From Bacteroidota bacterium (GTDB taxonomy: Bacteria; Bacteroidota; Bacteroidia; Bacteroidales; VadinHA17), in assembly GCA_029547705.1 (NCBI GenBank), contig JAKPOU010000017.1:62001-126000 (forward strand): a DNA stretch of 64,000 nucleotides, given 5' to 3'. Below the pieces are notes generated by a model. It worked only from the letters and a program-made list of their open reading frames with translations. It was not told the origin of the DNA and ran no database searches. A program made the position numbers and the translations under genes. Below, piece by piece: positions 47,202-56,654 of this stretch (positions within the stretch are counted from its first letter, which is position 1; each line of letters begins with the position of its first letter).

Positions 47202-47226
47202 CGGTCTTTGTGAATAAATATGCAAA
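47188..47226 (+). promoter_or_regulatory. Two ARG-box-like ArgR operators in tandem over the argR promoter
   Basis: Two 18-base stretches (47188-47205 and 47209-47226) each start with xxTGAAT followed by four A/T bases, as in the E. coli ARG box (TGAATwwwwATTCA). The second is TGAATAAATATGCA, 9 of 10 fixed positions; the first matches only 7 of 10. The TGAAT halves are 21 bases apart, the spacing used for paired ARG boxes. Box 1 covers the -7 element and box 2 covers the argR start codon, consistent with autorepression. Confidence 0.5.
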
Positions 47227-47699
47227 AAACGGACAGATTGCTTGCCATTGAGAAGATACTGGCAACAGAGAAGATATCGTCCCACGAGGAATTGCTGTGG
47301 AAGCTCCGTGCTGAAGGCATAGTCTGTACACAGGCAACTCTTTCAAGGAACCTGCGTCAGCTGGGAGCTGTCAGAAGGCCTGATCCGGGGGGCGGTTACA
47401 GATATGTTCTCCCGGAAAGCAGTCATGTCCGCCCGGCAGCTGCCGGACGTCTTCAGTTGCTGCCCGTGATAACGGACCTGACAAACACGGGGGGAATGCT
47501 TCTGATAAAGACTTTGCCGGGCAATGCCAGCAATGTGGCCATTTTTATTGACAATGCGGACAGGCATGAAATAGCCGGTACTATTGCGGGTGATGACACC
47601 ATACTTGTAATTGCCAGGGGCGGCGTTTCCGTTGAAGGGATTCATGACTGCCTCGAGACGCTCCTGCCGGGATTGCATGAATGGCTCAGGGACAGATGA
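47220..47699 (+). CDS. argR: Arginine repressor ArgR
   Basis: ArgR is a hexameric arginine-sensing DNA-binding regulator. Residues 1 to about 70 form the winged-helix domain, with SHEELLWKLRAEGIVCTQATLSRNLRQLGA as helix-turn-helix region (Ser-Arg contacts in TLSRN). The C-terminal domain has the conserved arginine-binding block GTIAGDDTILVIARG, with GDD at the trimer interface. Length 159 is normal. It precedes argG (85-base gap) and argH on the same strand, and its own promoter bears ARG-box-like sites. Confidence 0.94.
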   Translation: MQKTDRLLAIEKILATEKISSHEELLWKLRAEGIVCTQATLSRNLRQLGAVRRPDPGGGYRYVLPESSHVRPAAAGRLQLLPVITDLTNTGGMLLIKTLPGNASNVAIFIDNADRHEIAGTIAGDDTILVIARGGVSVEGIHDCLETLLPGLHEWLRDR

Positions 47700-47784
47700 T
47701 GGTTTCGGCGGGAAGCCCGGAAACTGCAGGACCGCGGAATCATCACCGGATCAGGTATAAGGATGTAAATTAAAAATATTCAGG

Positions 47785-49017
47785 ATGAAAGAAAAGGTTG
47801 TATTGGCTTACAGTGGCGGCCTGGATTCATCAATCATACTGAAATGGCTGGTTGAAAAGGGTTATGAGGTGATTGCCTTTATTGCCGATGTGGGCCAGGA
47901 CACCGATTTTGAGGAATCCCGCGGGAAGGCAGAGATGCTGGGAGCCTCAGAGGTGATTATTTCCGACCTTAAAAAGGAATTTGTTGAAAACTATGTTCTG
48001 AAGGCAATAATGGCAAATGCCATTTATGAGAACAGGTATTTGCTGGGAACTGCCCTGTCAAGACCTCTGATCGCGAGTGAACAGATATCGGTTGCAAGGA
48101 GGGTGGGTGCCGGTACCGTGGCTCATGGTGCAACAGGGAAGGGAAATGACCAGGTGAGGTTTGAGCTGTGTTATTATGCCCTCATGCCCGGAATACGGGT
48201 GATATCTCCCTGGAAGGACAGGGATTTTCTTGCCAGCTTCAAGGGGAGAACGGATCTTCTCAAATATGCTTCCGAGAATAAGATACCTGTCAAGGCCAGT
48301 ATCGACAAGCCTTACAGCGAAGATGAGAACCTGATGCATATAAGTCACCGGGCAGGTATTCTGGAAGATCCGATGTACAGCATTCACAAGGACATGCTGG
48401 TGAAGATGGTTATGCCTCAGGATGCCCCGGATAAGGAGACAAGGATTGTCATTCATTTCAGGAACGGTCTTCCGGTGAGACTCGTGAACAAGGAAGACGG
48501 AACCATGATGGAAGACCCCTACGACATGTTCGTTTATCTGAATGAACTGGCCGGCAGGAACGGAATCGGTCTTCTTGACATGGTGGAAAACAGGTTTGTC
48601 GGAATCAAATCCAGGGGTGTTTATGAAAGTCCTGCTGCAACCGTGTTTCACATTGCCCACAGGGATATTGAAGGAATTGCCATGGACCGTGAGGTTATGC
48701 GCCTGGTAAGCATGCTCACCCCGAAATTCGCTGAATTGATATACAACGGATTCTGGTTCAGTCCGGAGATGGATTTCCTGATGGCGGCAATAGAAAAAAG
48801 CCAGGAACTGATTGACGGAAGTGTACACCTCTGCCTTTATAAGGGGAATGTTCTCATTGAAGGAAGGGAGTCACCCTCGTCCCTCTATGACGAAAAGCTG
48901 TCAAGCATGGATATTGAAGGAGGATTTGACCAGACCGACAGTCTGGGATTTATTAAGATCAATGCCATAAGGCTCATGGCTCACAGGGCAATCGTTGAGC
49001 AGAGACAGAAAAAGTAA
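47785..49017 (+). CDS. argG: Argininosuccinate synthase
   Basis: This enzyme joins citrulline and aspartate using ATP, the penultimate step of arginine synthesis. The N-type ATP pyrophosphatase loop is AYSGGLDSS near the start. [14 protein letters not shown] and the [12 protein letters not shown] stretch are conserved synthase blocks. The length (410) is normal. A TATTCAGG half-site resembling ATTCA precedes its ATG but no full ARG box is seen. argH follows after 11 bases. Confidence 0.96.
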   Translation: MKEKVVLAYSGGLDSSIILKWLVEKGYEVIAFIADVGQDTDFEESRGKAEMLGASEVIISDLKKEFVENYVLKAIMANAIYENRYLLGTALSRPLIASEQISVARRVGAGTVAHGATGKGNDQVRFELCYYALMPGIRVISPWKDRDFLASFKGRTDLLKYASENKIPVKASIDKPYSEDENLMHISHRAGILEDPMYSIHKDMLVKMVMPQDAPDKETRIVIHFRNGLPVRLVNKEDGTMMEDPYDMFVYLNELAGRNGIGLLDMVENRFVGIKSRGVYESPAATVFHIAHRDIEGIAMDREVMRLVSMLTPKFAELIYNGFWFSPEMDFLMAAIEKSQELIDGSVHLCLYKGNVLIEGRESPSSLYDEKLSSMDIEGGFDQTDSLGFIKINAIRLMAHRAIVEQRQKK

Positions 49018-49028
49018 ACTAAAGGAAA

Positions 49029-50369
49029 ATGAAACTCTGGGAACAAGGTATCAACCCCGAACCTGCCATTATCGAATTCACGGCAGGTCGGGACAGGAAG
49101 ATCGATATTCATCTCACCAAATGGGATATTGTCGGATCCATGGCTCATGTGATCATGCTTCATGATGTAGGCCTGATTGATAATGAGGAAAAGAAAAACA
49201 TACTTAAGGCGCTTCATTCACTGTTTGTATGGGATGAGGAAGGCAGCCTGGCCATTGAGAGCGGTATTGAAGACATACATTCGCAGATTGAAAAGGAAAT
49301 GGCTTCTATTCTCGGGACCACCGGCAGAAAGGTTCATACCGGAAGATCGAGAAATGACCAGGTGCTTGTGGATATAAGACTGTATACCAGGGAGAGGATT
49401 GACAGCATGGCGCTGCTTGCAGGCAGGCTCTTCCGGAAGTTCCAGTCGCTGAGTGAACAGTACCGGGAGGTTCTGCTGCCGGGCTACACTCACATGCAGC
49501 CGGCAATGCTGTCATCTTTCGGACTGTGGTTCGGATCCTATGCCGAATCGCTGTCGGATGATGTTGCCCTCCTTGCAACAGCCCGTGCCCTCAACAACCG
49601 TAATCCTCTGGGAACAGCTGCCGGATTCGGGACCACCCTGCCGCTTAACAGGAAACTCACATCGGAACTGCTGGAATTTGATGATCTGATATATAATTCT
49701 GCCTATGCCAGCCTGAACAGGGGCAAGGTTGAAACAGCCGTTGCATCGGCCCTGGCTGCACTGGCCCAGACCCTTTCACGCTTTTCAATGGATGTGTGCC
49801 TCTACATGAGTGCAGAATACCGCTTCGTTGATTTTCCTGACGAATATGTCACGGGATCAAGTATCATGCCTCAGAAACGCAATCCAGATGTTATTGAACT
49901 GATACGCGGAAGAGCCAACCTGATCCAGACCCTGCCCGGACAGGTCGCAATGCTGGTTTCAAATCTTCCTTCAGGATACAACCGTGACCTGCAGTTGCTT
50001 AAAGAGCTTGTTTTTGGTGCCTTCGAGGACCTGATGGAATGCATGGAAATCACGCTCCTGATGCTCAACAATATCAGGATCAGGAAAAATATCCTTGAGA
50101 ATCCCATTTACAATACAATATTCAGCACTGAGGAGGTTAACCGCCTGGTCAAACAGGGAATACCCTTCAGGGACGCCTACAAGGCAGTATCGGGAATGGT
50201 CAGAAACTCTTCCTTCTCCAGGACGGCACTGTCCGACTATGTTCATGAGGGCAGTCCGGGGAACCTCTGCAACGAAGCCATTGCAACACGATTCAGTGAG
50301 AGCATGAAATGCTTCAGAAACAAATCCGCGGCAGAGATGGCAGGAAAGCTTATGGAATACGCGAAATAG
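49029..50369 (+). CDS. argH: Argininosuccinate lyase
   Basis: This enzyme splits argininosuccinate into arginine and fumarate. The fumarase-superfamily signature GSSIMPQKRNPD carries the catalytic Ser of the flexible loop. Other conserved blocks are HTGRSRNDQV and the His block GYTHMQPAM. The length (446) is normal. It is the last gene of the argR-argG-argH group and overlaps the convergent aminotransferase gene by 20 bases. Confidence 0.96.
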   Translation: MKLWEQGINPEPAIIEFTAGRDRKIDIHLTKWDIVGSMAHVIMLHDVGLIDNEEKKNILKALHSLFVWDEEGSLAIESGIEDIHSQIEKEMASILGTTGRKVHTGRSRNDQVLVDIRLYTRERIDSMALLAGRLFRKFQSLSEQYREVLLPGYTHMQPAMLSSFGLWFGSYAESLSDDVALLATARALNNRNPLGTAAGFGTTLPLNRKLTSELLEFDDLIYNSAYASLNRGKVETAVASALAALAQTLSRFSMDVCLYMSAEYRFVDFPDEYVTGSSIMPQKRNPDVIELIRGRANLIQTLPGQVAMLVSNLPSGYNRDLQLLKELVFGAFEDLMECMEITLLMLNNIRIRKNILENPIYNTIFSTEEVNRLVKQGIPFRDAYKAVSGMVRNSSFSRTALSDYVHEGSPGNLCNEAIATRFSESMKCFRNKSAAEMAGKLMEYAK

Positions 50370-51525
50370 CCTTTCCGATCTGCTGCATTGCCTTTTCCAC
50401 CCTGCTGCGCGGCATTGCCAGATTCATTCTCATAAAACCCTCTCCGCCCGGACCGAATTCCGAACCTTCGTTCAGACCGACTCCGGCCTCTTCCACAAAG
50501 AATTTCCGGAGTTCCTTTCCGGTCATTCCGAGCTTTCTGCAGTCGAGCCATATCATATAGGTTGCCTCGGGCCTGACAGGAATGATTTCCGGAATGAACT
50601 CCCTGCAGTAGTCAGTAACATGGTTTACATTCCCTTCTATGTAGGCGGTAAGGGCATCAAGCCATTCATGCCCCCCGCTGTAGGCTGCCTCGGAGGCAAC
50701 ACTGCCGAAAATGTTGCCGTTGCCTATATGCAGGCTGTCAACTTTATGCCTGAAATATTTCCTCAGTACGGGATTGCTGATAATCACTGAGGAAGTGGAA
50801 AGCCCCGCCAGATTGAATGTCTTGCTGGGAGCAATGCATGTCACGGTTATATCAGCAATCTCATCCGAAAGTGTTGCAAAAGGAGTATGTTTGTTTCCCG
50901 GAAGGGTAAGATCGCAGTGGATTTCGTCGGAAAGGACTATTATGTTGTTTTTCAGGCAGATCCGGGCAAGTTCCATGAGCTCTTCACGGCTCCATGCCCT
51001 TCCAACGGGATTATGAGGGTTGCAAAGGATAATCATTTTCGTTTCGGCTGTGACCATCTGCCTGAGGGCTTCAAGATCCATGGTCCACCTTCCGTCCTTC
51101 TCCCTCAGCTGGTTATTGACAAGCACCCTTCCATGGCTTTCCACGGCGGAAAAAAACGGGTAATAGACGGGAGGCTGAACAATTACAGCCTCACCCGGAC
51201 GCGTGAATGTAAGGGTGCAGAGATTTATTGCCGGTACGGTACCCGGACTGAAGCAGATATGATCTCTTTCAACCGGCCAGCAGTAACGGGTGTTTAACCA
51301 GGATATCAGTGAATCGTAATACTGCGGGGGGCGGAAAAAGTATCCGTATATCTCATGATCAAGGCGCTCCCGCAGTTTTTCGGTTATGAACCCGGGCGTC
51401 CTGAAATCCATGTCGGCAACCCACATGGGAATAATATCCCTTTTTCCGAATTTTTCGTATCTCAGATCATATTTGACAGAATCGCTGCCTTCCCTGTTGA
51501 TCTCTTCGTCAAAATTCCACTTCAT
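50350..51525 (-). CDS. MalY/PatB-family PLP enzyme (cystathionine beta-lyase-like aminotransferase)
   Basis: This fold-type I pyridoxal-phosphate enzyme belongs to the MalY/PatB group, which usually has C-S beta-lyase activity. The PLP lysine is in APSKTFNLAGLSTS. WVADMDFRTPG near the N terminus and the SDEIHCDL block (Asp that pairs with the pyridine N) are typical, and the C-terminal Arg of RMNLAMPRSR binds the substrate carboxylate. The length of 391 fits. MalY itself also inhibits MalT in E. coli, but no mal regulon is seen here. Its 3' end overlaps argH by 20 bases. Confidence 0.9.
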   Translation of the reverse strand: MKWNFDEEINREGSDSVKYDLRYEKFGKRDIIPMWVADMDFRTPGFITEKLRERLDHEIYGYFFRPPQYYDSLISWLNTRYCWPVERDHICFSPGTVPAINLCTLTFTRPGEAVIVQPPVYYPFFSAVESHGRVLVNNQLREKDGRWTMDLEALRQMVTAETKMIILCNPHNPVGRAWSREELMELARICLKNNIIVLSDEIHCDLTLPGNKHTPFATLSDEIADITVTCIAPSKTFNLAGLSTSSVIISNPVLRKYFRHKVDSLHIGNGNIFGSVASEAAYSGGHEWLDALTAYIEGNVNHVTDYCREFIPEIIPVRPEATYMIWLDCRKLGMTGKELRKFFVEEAGVGLNEGSEFGPGGEGFMRMNLAMPRSRVEKAMQQIGKAISRIP

Positions 51526-51835
51526 CTGAATATAATAATTTTACGGGGCTTCAAAGATAGGTATCAAAATCAGATTTCCTTTACCCTATTCCCCTTAAAA
51601 GCCTGCTGTTTCAGTAAAACAGGGGAGGATCTGCCGGCTGAGGCCTTCCTGACATGCAAGATATTCAGACTTTCAGGAGCCGGCTCATTTCCGGTTTATA
51701 GAATTATTTCAGATACAGTTGATAAGACAAGGGATATAATGAATAAATAACTGATACAGTCGTGCAGATTTAATAATTAATTTACTATTTTTATCGGCAG
51801 TTTTAAATGTACTGTTAACAATAAATTGATCAGGG
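51526..51835. other. Divergent intergenic region, 310 bases
   Basis: This gap separates the divergent MalY-like and lipoprotein genes. It holds one minus-strand -7 element (51552-51559) and an inverted repeat CTGTTT-cagt-AAACAG at about 51606-51621. TATTTTTA at 51786-51793 is a weak -7 candidate for the lipoprotein gene. I see no supported gene in it. The small ORFs here have poor coding character. Confidence 0.5.
51552..51559 (-). promoter_or_regulatory. Possible -7 element for the MalY-like gene
   Basis: The minus strand reads TATCTTTG, a TAnnTTTG match, with the start expected near 51545 and the ATG at 51525. A clear -33 TTTG is not present. Confidence 0.4.
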
Positions 51836-52657
51836 ATGAAAAATACACTTGCAGCATTGATGCTTCCATTATTACTGGCAGGAATTGTTGTCACGGCTTC
51901 AAACACTTCATGCAAAAGCAGGAAGAAGGAGAAGAAAATTGAACTTGAACAGGCCGGCGTACTGGTGGATGAAATAGAAAAGAATGTTTATCCGCTTCCC
52001 ACATCTGCCGAGGTTATTAAAATGCTGACCGATCTGGAAGTTGGTTATATATTTGGCATTTCAAATCCTGCCGAGAACTCCAAGAAATATATAAAGAGCA
52101 CGGATCGTGCAATCAATCTGGGTGGTTACGGGGCTGATCTCAGTTATGCCACCCTGTACAACATGCAGCAGGAAGTATTGAATTACCTGGGCGCTCTCCG
52201 TTCTCTGGCCAATGAACTGAACATGTCGCAGATCTATGATGAATCGTGGTATGAAAAGATAAGGCGCAATTATGACAACCGTGATGAGCTCGTTAAGATA
52301 CTGACCGATGCATTCCAGAACACATATGCCTACCTGGTTGACAACAACCAGGAGACCCTGGCCCTGCTTGTAGTCGGAGGAGCATGGGTGGAAGGCCTGT
52401 ATCTTACCACTCACGTTTCCGAAGCAGCATACCAGATCGCAGGAATATCCAGGAACCTTCTCGAACAGAAGAAATCCTTCGATACCTATCTGGAAATTAC
52501 CAGACCCTATGCTGACGACCCGGATATAAGTGAATTTCTGAAAATCCTGGAACCTGTCAGAAAAGTGAATGAAGGCCTCGGAACCAGTCTTACCCAGCAG
52601 AATATCATAGATATTACAAAGGCCATTGAGGAGATACGGGCCAGAATCATAAAATAA
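51836..52657 (+). CDS. Hypothetical lipoprotein
   Basis: Not recognised beyond the lipoprotein signal. The signal peptide ends in a lipobox-like NTSC (Cys about residue 26) followed by a KSRKKEKK cluster. The rest (about 245 residues) is mostly helical and acidic-to-neutral, without enzyme motifs, and contains recurrent ALRSLANEL-type helices. It resembles the many Bacteroidota lipoproteins of unknown role. It ends 18 bases before a strong terminator and is co-oriented with the ABC transporter gene beyond it, which may or may not indicate a shared role. Confidence 0.7.
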   Translation: MKNTLAALMLPLLLAGIVVTASNTSCKSRKKEKKIELEQAGVLVDEIEKNVYPLPTSAEVIKMLTDLEVGYIFGISNPAENSKKYIKSTDRAINLGGYGADLSYATLYNMQQEVLNYLGALRSLANELNMSQIYDESWYEKIRRNYDNRDELVKILTDAFQNTYAYLVDNNQETLALLVVGGAWVEGLYLTTHVSEAAYQIAGISRNLLEQKKSFDTYLEITRPYADDPDISEFLKILEPVRKVNEGLGTSLTQQNIIDITKAIEEIRARIIK

Positions 52658-52674
52658 TCTTTTTACAGACATTT

Positions 52675-52708
52675 GACCGCAGGGAATAATACTTTGCGGT
52701 CTTTTTTT
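52675..52708 (+). terminator. Rho-independent terminator after the lipoprotein gene
   Basis: GACCGCA (52675-52681) and TGCGGTC (52695-52701) form a perfect 7-bp stem with a 13-base loop, followed by seven T residues. The start codon of the ABC transporter gene lies only 14 bases after the T-run, so transcription of that gene depends on read-through or a very short-leadered promoter. Confidence 0.75.
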
Positions 52709-52722
52709 GAACCGGCATCCAT

Positions 52723-55700
52723 ATGAGGGAATCAGTACTGTTGGCCCTGATTCATATCTTTGCCATTGTTTCAACGGTCAACCCGTCAGGGATAACGGCA
52801 AGAGGCAAAAAAATTCTGCGGAGCTACCTCCGGCGATATCTGAACAGAGAGCTTGAAGAAGATTACTATGCACTGTTTGAGAACAATCTGGAATTCTATT
52901 CCAATGAATTAAAAGGTCTCGACAAGGCCGAGCTTGCTGATGAAAACTCCCTGATCTCCTTTCAGATAACAAATATCTGCCGTCAGATCAAGAAGGGATT
53001 GTTTCTCGAGGAAAGGATGATTGTTTTTCTCCAGCTGCTGGAATTTGCATTTGAGGATGGCGTGATTTCAGAGCAGGAAAAGATTATCGTTGACATAATT
53101 GTCAGGACCTTCAACATTCCCCGGAAGGAATACAGGAATGCCACGGCATTCATTGTCGGCAGGGCATTTGATGATATCTCCACTGATTCCGTTCTGATTA
53201 TCGAAAGTGACAGACCGGAACTTTCCGGATCTAAACTGTACAGGAACTATGACAAATGGAAGCATCTGAAGGTAAAGGGTTTCAGGGGTCATATGATGGT
53301 CCTTTACATCGAAAGCACCGAAACCCTGCTTATTACATACGACGGCCCGGTAACTCTCTATTTCAAGGGCCGCGACATAATCGCCTTCAGACCCTATCTC
53401 CTTGAAAGAGGCGTCAATATCAAGGGACTCGGCATTGAACCCATTTACTACTCACGGATCTTCAAAAAGTTTGTTTCAAGGGAATTTACCGAAAAGGTGA
53501 TTTTTGAAGGTCATGATGTTCAGTATCATTTCAGGAATTCCGTGAACGGGGTACAGAAAATGAATTTCAGGGTCGAATCGGGTAATTTTGTAGGTATAAT
53601 GGGGGGAAGCGGAGTGGGAAAAACCACCATGCTAAACCTGCTTCACGGGAAAATAAAGCCAACCGGGGGCCACCTCTATATAAACGGTTATGACATCTAT
53701 GCCGATTCTGAGCAGATAAAGGGACTGATAGGCTATGTTCCGCAGGATGATATGCTGATTGAAGAACTGACGGTTTACCAGAACCTCTATTTCAATGCAC
53801 GGCTTTGTTTCGGGGATTATTCGGAAGACCAGCTTAATGCTACTGTGGAGAAAGTGCTTCAGGACCTGGACCTTTATGAAATCAGGGATCTCCAGGTAGG
53901 AGACATACTCAATAAAAAAGTCAGCGGAGGGCAGCGAAAAAGACTCAATATCGGTCTTGAACTGATGCGTGAGCCCGTAGTCCTTTTTGTGGATGAACCC
54001 ACTTCGGGACTGTCTTCCTTTGATTCCGGGAAGGTTATGAACCTTCTGAGGAATCAGGCCCTGAACGGCAGGATGGTTTTTGCAATAATCCATCAGCCTT
54101 CATCGGATATTATCAAGATGCTCGACAGGCTGTGGATACTTGACAAGGGCGGCTATATGATCTATGACGGCGACCCTGTTGAGGCCATTGTCTATTTCAA
54201 GACGGAAACATCACAGGCCAATGCCGCAGAAAGTGAATGTCCGAGCTGCGGGAATATCGAGACTGACAATATACTTGATATTGTTGAGGTCAAAATGATC
54301 GATGAGGACGGGAGACCTGAGAAAACCAGGCAGGTAAGTCCGCTGGAGTGGTACGGGAAATACCGTAAGAAAATGATGCCCTTCCCGGAGAAGGTAACGG
54401 AAAAGACAGAGATTACTCACGGCAGCTTCAGGGTGCCGGACAGGGCAGCACAGGTGAGGACATTCATAAAAAGGAATCTCATCACCAAATTTGCCGACAG
54501 GCAGTATATGACGATAAATCTTCTTGAAGCCCCGCTGCTGGCCTTTATCCTGGGATATATTTCCAAGTACAGCCGGAACGGCGATTATCTGTTTTCTGCC
54601 AATGTAAACTATCCGGTCTTCCTGTTCATGTCAGTCATTGTTGCAATTTTCATGGGACTGACGGTAAGTGCCGAGGAAATATTCCGTGACAGAAAAATTC
54701 TGGAAAGGGAGAAATTCCTGAATCTGAGCAGACTGAGTTATCTGTTTTCGAAAATAAATTTCCTTTTTGTGCTTTCGGCCATACAGACTCTTTCCTTTGT
54801 CCTAGTTGCAAGTGCAATACTTGAAATCAGGGGAATGATGTTCAGGCACTGGCTCATCCTGTTTTCCACGGCATGCTTCGGCAACCTGCTGGGCCTGAAC
54901 ATATCCGCGGGAATGAGAACGGCTGTCAGCATTTATATTCTTATTCCTCTGCTGCTGGTTCCCCAGCTGCTTCTCGGAGGTGCAATGATCCAGTTTGATG
55001 AGCTGCACAAGACATTCAGCAGAAAAAAATATGTTCCCGTGATAGGTGATCTCATGGCAACCAGATGGGCATATGAGGCAATGACTGTTGAACAGTTCAG
55101 GAACAACAGGTACGAGAGGAATTTCTTTGACTATGACATGGCCGTAAGCCAGAACAGCTGGAAGGCCTCCTTCCTCATTCCGGGGCTGAAGGTTAAGGTT
55201 CAGGAATGTATCAGGGCAGGCAGGGATCCTGAATACAGGGAATATATTGAAAATAATTTCCGCAAGATAAATTACCATGTAGGGGAAATGTCGGAAATAA
55301 CCGGCATAAAACCGGGCAGCTGGTTTGAAAGGGTGAATTATGATGAGTTTGACGGGATAACAGGAGATGAACTGCGTTACTATCTCGACAGTCTGGGAAT
55401 GACTTTCAGGCAAAGGGAAAGAAGAATTTCCCTTCAGCTTGATTCACTGAAGAGGAGCATTGAAAACAGAATGGGTGAAAAACAGTTTGTCAGGCTTCTC
55501 GAGGAAAACCATAATGAAAGGCTTGCCGAACTTGTACTGAACAGGAGAAGTACCCTGAAAATAATTGAGAAGGACGACAGGTTCATCCAGAAGGCCGATC
55601 CCGTATTCATGCCTCCGGAATCAAAATACGGCAGAGCCCATTTCTATGCGCCTTTCAAACAGATCGGGAAACTCAGGACAGGAACCCTTGTTTTCAATAC

Positions 55701-55836
55701 GGCGGTTATATGGATGATGACGGCGATCCTGTTCTGCACACTTTATTACAACCTGCTTAAGGCCTTCATAATCTGGCTTGAAAAGCTCAAGCTGCCATTC
55801 TGGAGAAAATTCGGGCGCAGCCTGCTCCAGATGTAG
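52723..55836 (+). CDS. Large ABC transporter (ABCG-like ATPase-permease fusion) with TerB-like N-terminal region
   Basis: This 1037-residue membrane protein begins with a helical region resembling TerB (about residues 1-145, FLQLLEFAFEDGVISEQEK), then a beta-rich segment (about 160-250). The ATP-binding cassette follows at about 260-500: Walker A GGSGVGKTT, signature VSGGQRKR, Walker B LFVDEPTSGLSS. From about 570 there is an ABC-2 type permease with about six helices (NLLEAPLLAFILGYI, PVFLFMSVIVAIFMGLT) interrupted by a large loop region, and one more helix near the C terminus. The order ATPase-then-permease resembles ABCG/WHITE half transporters. Substrate unknown. ksgA follows after 24 bases. 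Confidence 0.88.
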   Translation: MRESVLLALIHIFAIVSTVNPSGITARGKKILRSYLRRYLNRELEEDYYALFENNLEFYSNELKGLDKAELADENSLISFQITNICRQIKKGLFLEERMIVFLQLLEFAFEDGVISEQEKIIVDIIVRTFNIPRKEYRNATAFIVGRAFDDISTDSVLIIESDRPELSGSKLYRNYDKWKHLKVKGFRGHMMVLYIESTETLLITYDGPVTLYFKGRDIIAFRPYLLERGVNIKGLGIEPIYYSRIFKKFVSREFTEKVIFEGHDVQYHFRNSVNGVQKMNFRVESGNFVGIMGGSGVGKTTMLNLLHGKIKPTGGHLYINGYDIYADSEQIKGLIGYVPQDDMLIEELTVYQNLYFNARLCFGDYSEDQLNATVEKVLQDLDLYEIRDLQVGDILNKKVSGGQRKRLNIGLELMREPVVLFVDEPTSGLSSFDSGKVMNLLRNQALNGRMVFAIIHQPSSDIIKMLDRLWILDKGGYMIYDGDPVEAIVYFKTETSQANAAESECPSCGNIETDNILDIVEVKMIDEDGRPEKTRQVSPLEWYGKYRKKMMPFPEKVTEKTEITHGSFRVPDRAAQVRTFIKRNLITKFADRQYMTINLLEAPLLAFILGYISKYSRNGDYLFSANVNYPVFLFMSVIVAIFMGLTVSAEEIFRDRKILEREKFLNLSRLSYLFSKINFLFVLSAIQTLSFVLVASAILEIRGMMFRHWLILFSTACFGNLLGLNISAGMRTAVSIYILIPLLLVPQLLLGGAMIQFDELHKTFSRKKYVPVIGDLMATRWAYEAMTVEQFRNNRYERNFFDYDMAVSQNSWKASFLIPGLKVKVQECIRAGRDPEYREYIENNFRKINYHVGEMSEITGIKPGSWFERVNYDEFDGITGDELRYYLDSLGMTFRQRERRISLQLDSLKRSIENRMGEKQFVRLLEENHNERLAELVLNRRSTLKIIEKDDRFIQKADPVFMPPESKYGRAHFYAPFKQIGKLRTGTLVFNTAVIWMMTAILFCTLYYNLLKAFIIWLEKLKLPFWRKFGRSLLQM

Positions 55837-55860
55837 GGCCTGATGTGAATCTGAAAGAAA

Positions 55861-56637
55861 ATGAACCTGGTCCGTCCAAAGAAAAACCTCGGGCAGCACT
55901 TTCTCAAAGACAGGGAGATTGCACGTAAAGTGGCATCCTCACTTGGTGCAAAGGAATGTGATTCAGTCCTTGAGATAGGCCCGGGAACCGGAGTTCTCAC
56001 GGAATACCTTGTGAAGAGAAATTTCCCCGACTTCAGGGTGATAGAAATAGACAATGAGTCGGTTCATTATCTCAGGGAGAAGTTTCCGGCTATGGAATAC
56101 ATTATAAGGGGAGATTTTCTCAGGATGGATCTGGAGGATTTTTTCAGCGGGAATGTGTGCATTACAGGTAATTTTCCCTACAATATCTCATCCCAGATCC
56201 TTTTCAGGGTACTGGAATACAGGAATAAAGTAACGGAAGTGTGTGGTATGTTTCAGAAGGAAGTGGCCGAAAGGATATGTTCACCGCCCGGATCACGGGT
56301 CTATGGAATTCTGAGCGTGCTTCTCCAGGCATATTACCATACCGAGTATCTTTTCACGGTACCCGGTGAAGTATTTTCTCCCCCGCCGAAAGTGAATTCC
56401 GGAGTGGTCAGACTGGTCAGGAACGATGTGAAGGAACTGGAAGTGAATGAGACTCTGTTCAGACAGGTAGTAAAAGCCGCCTTCAGCCAGCGGCGGAAAA
56501 AGCTCAGGAACTCCATCAGGTCAGCTTTTGCACTTCGCAGCGAAGATTGCCCGCTCTTTGACCTGAGACCGGAACAGTTGTCAGTTAACATGTTTGCCGA
56601 TCTGACGAAATGGATTGAAGAAAACCGGGTGGTTTAG
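55861..56637 (+). CDS. rsmA: 16S rRNA (adenine1518/1519-N6)-dimethyltransferase
   Basis: RsmA (KsgA) dimethylates two adjacent adenines near the 3' end of 16S rRNA during late 30S assembly. The N terminus RPKKNLGQHFLKD is the family signature. EIGPGTGVLTEYL is the SAM-binding motif I and NFPYNIS the catalytic NLPY-type motif IV. The length of 258 is typical. It is convergent with the MacB-like permease and leaves a gap of 17 bases. Confidence 0.95.
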   Translation: MNLVRPKKNLGQHFLKDREIARKVASSLGAKECDSVLEIGPGTGVLTEYLVKRNFPDFRVIEIDNESVHYLREKFPAMEYIIRGDFLRMDLEDFFSGNVCITGNFPYNISSQILFRVLEYRNKVTEVCGMFQKEVAERICSPPGSRVYGILSVLLQAYYHTEYLFTVPGEVFSPPPKVNSGVVRLVRNDVKELEVNETLFRQVVKAAFSQRRKKLRNSIRSAFALRSEDCPLFDLRPEQLSVNMFADLTKWIEENRVV

Positions 56638-56654
56638 CCGGACAGGATCTGAGT

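Noticed and set aside
47000-47251. A plus-strand frame overlapping the GT2 start, the argR promoter and the argR start
   Set aside because: It lies antisense to the GT2 gene and crosses the argR promoter, operator and start codon in another frame. Apparent coding bias is probably a shadow effect.
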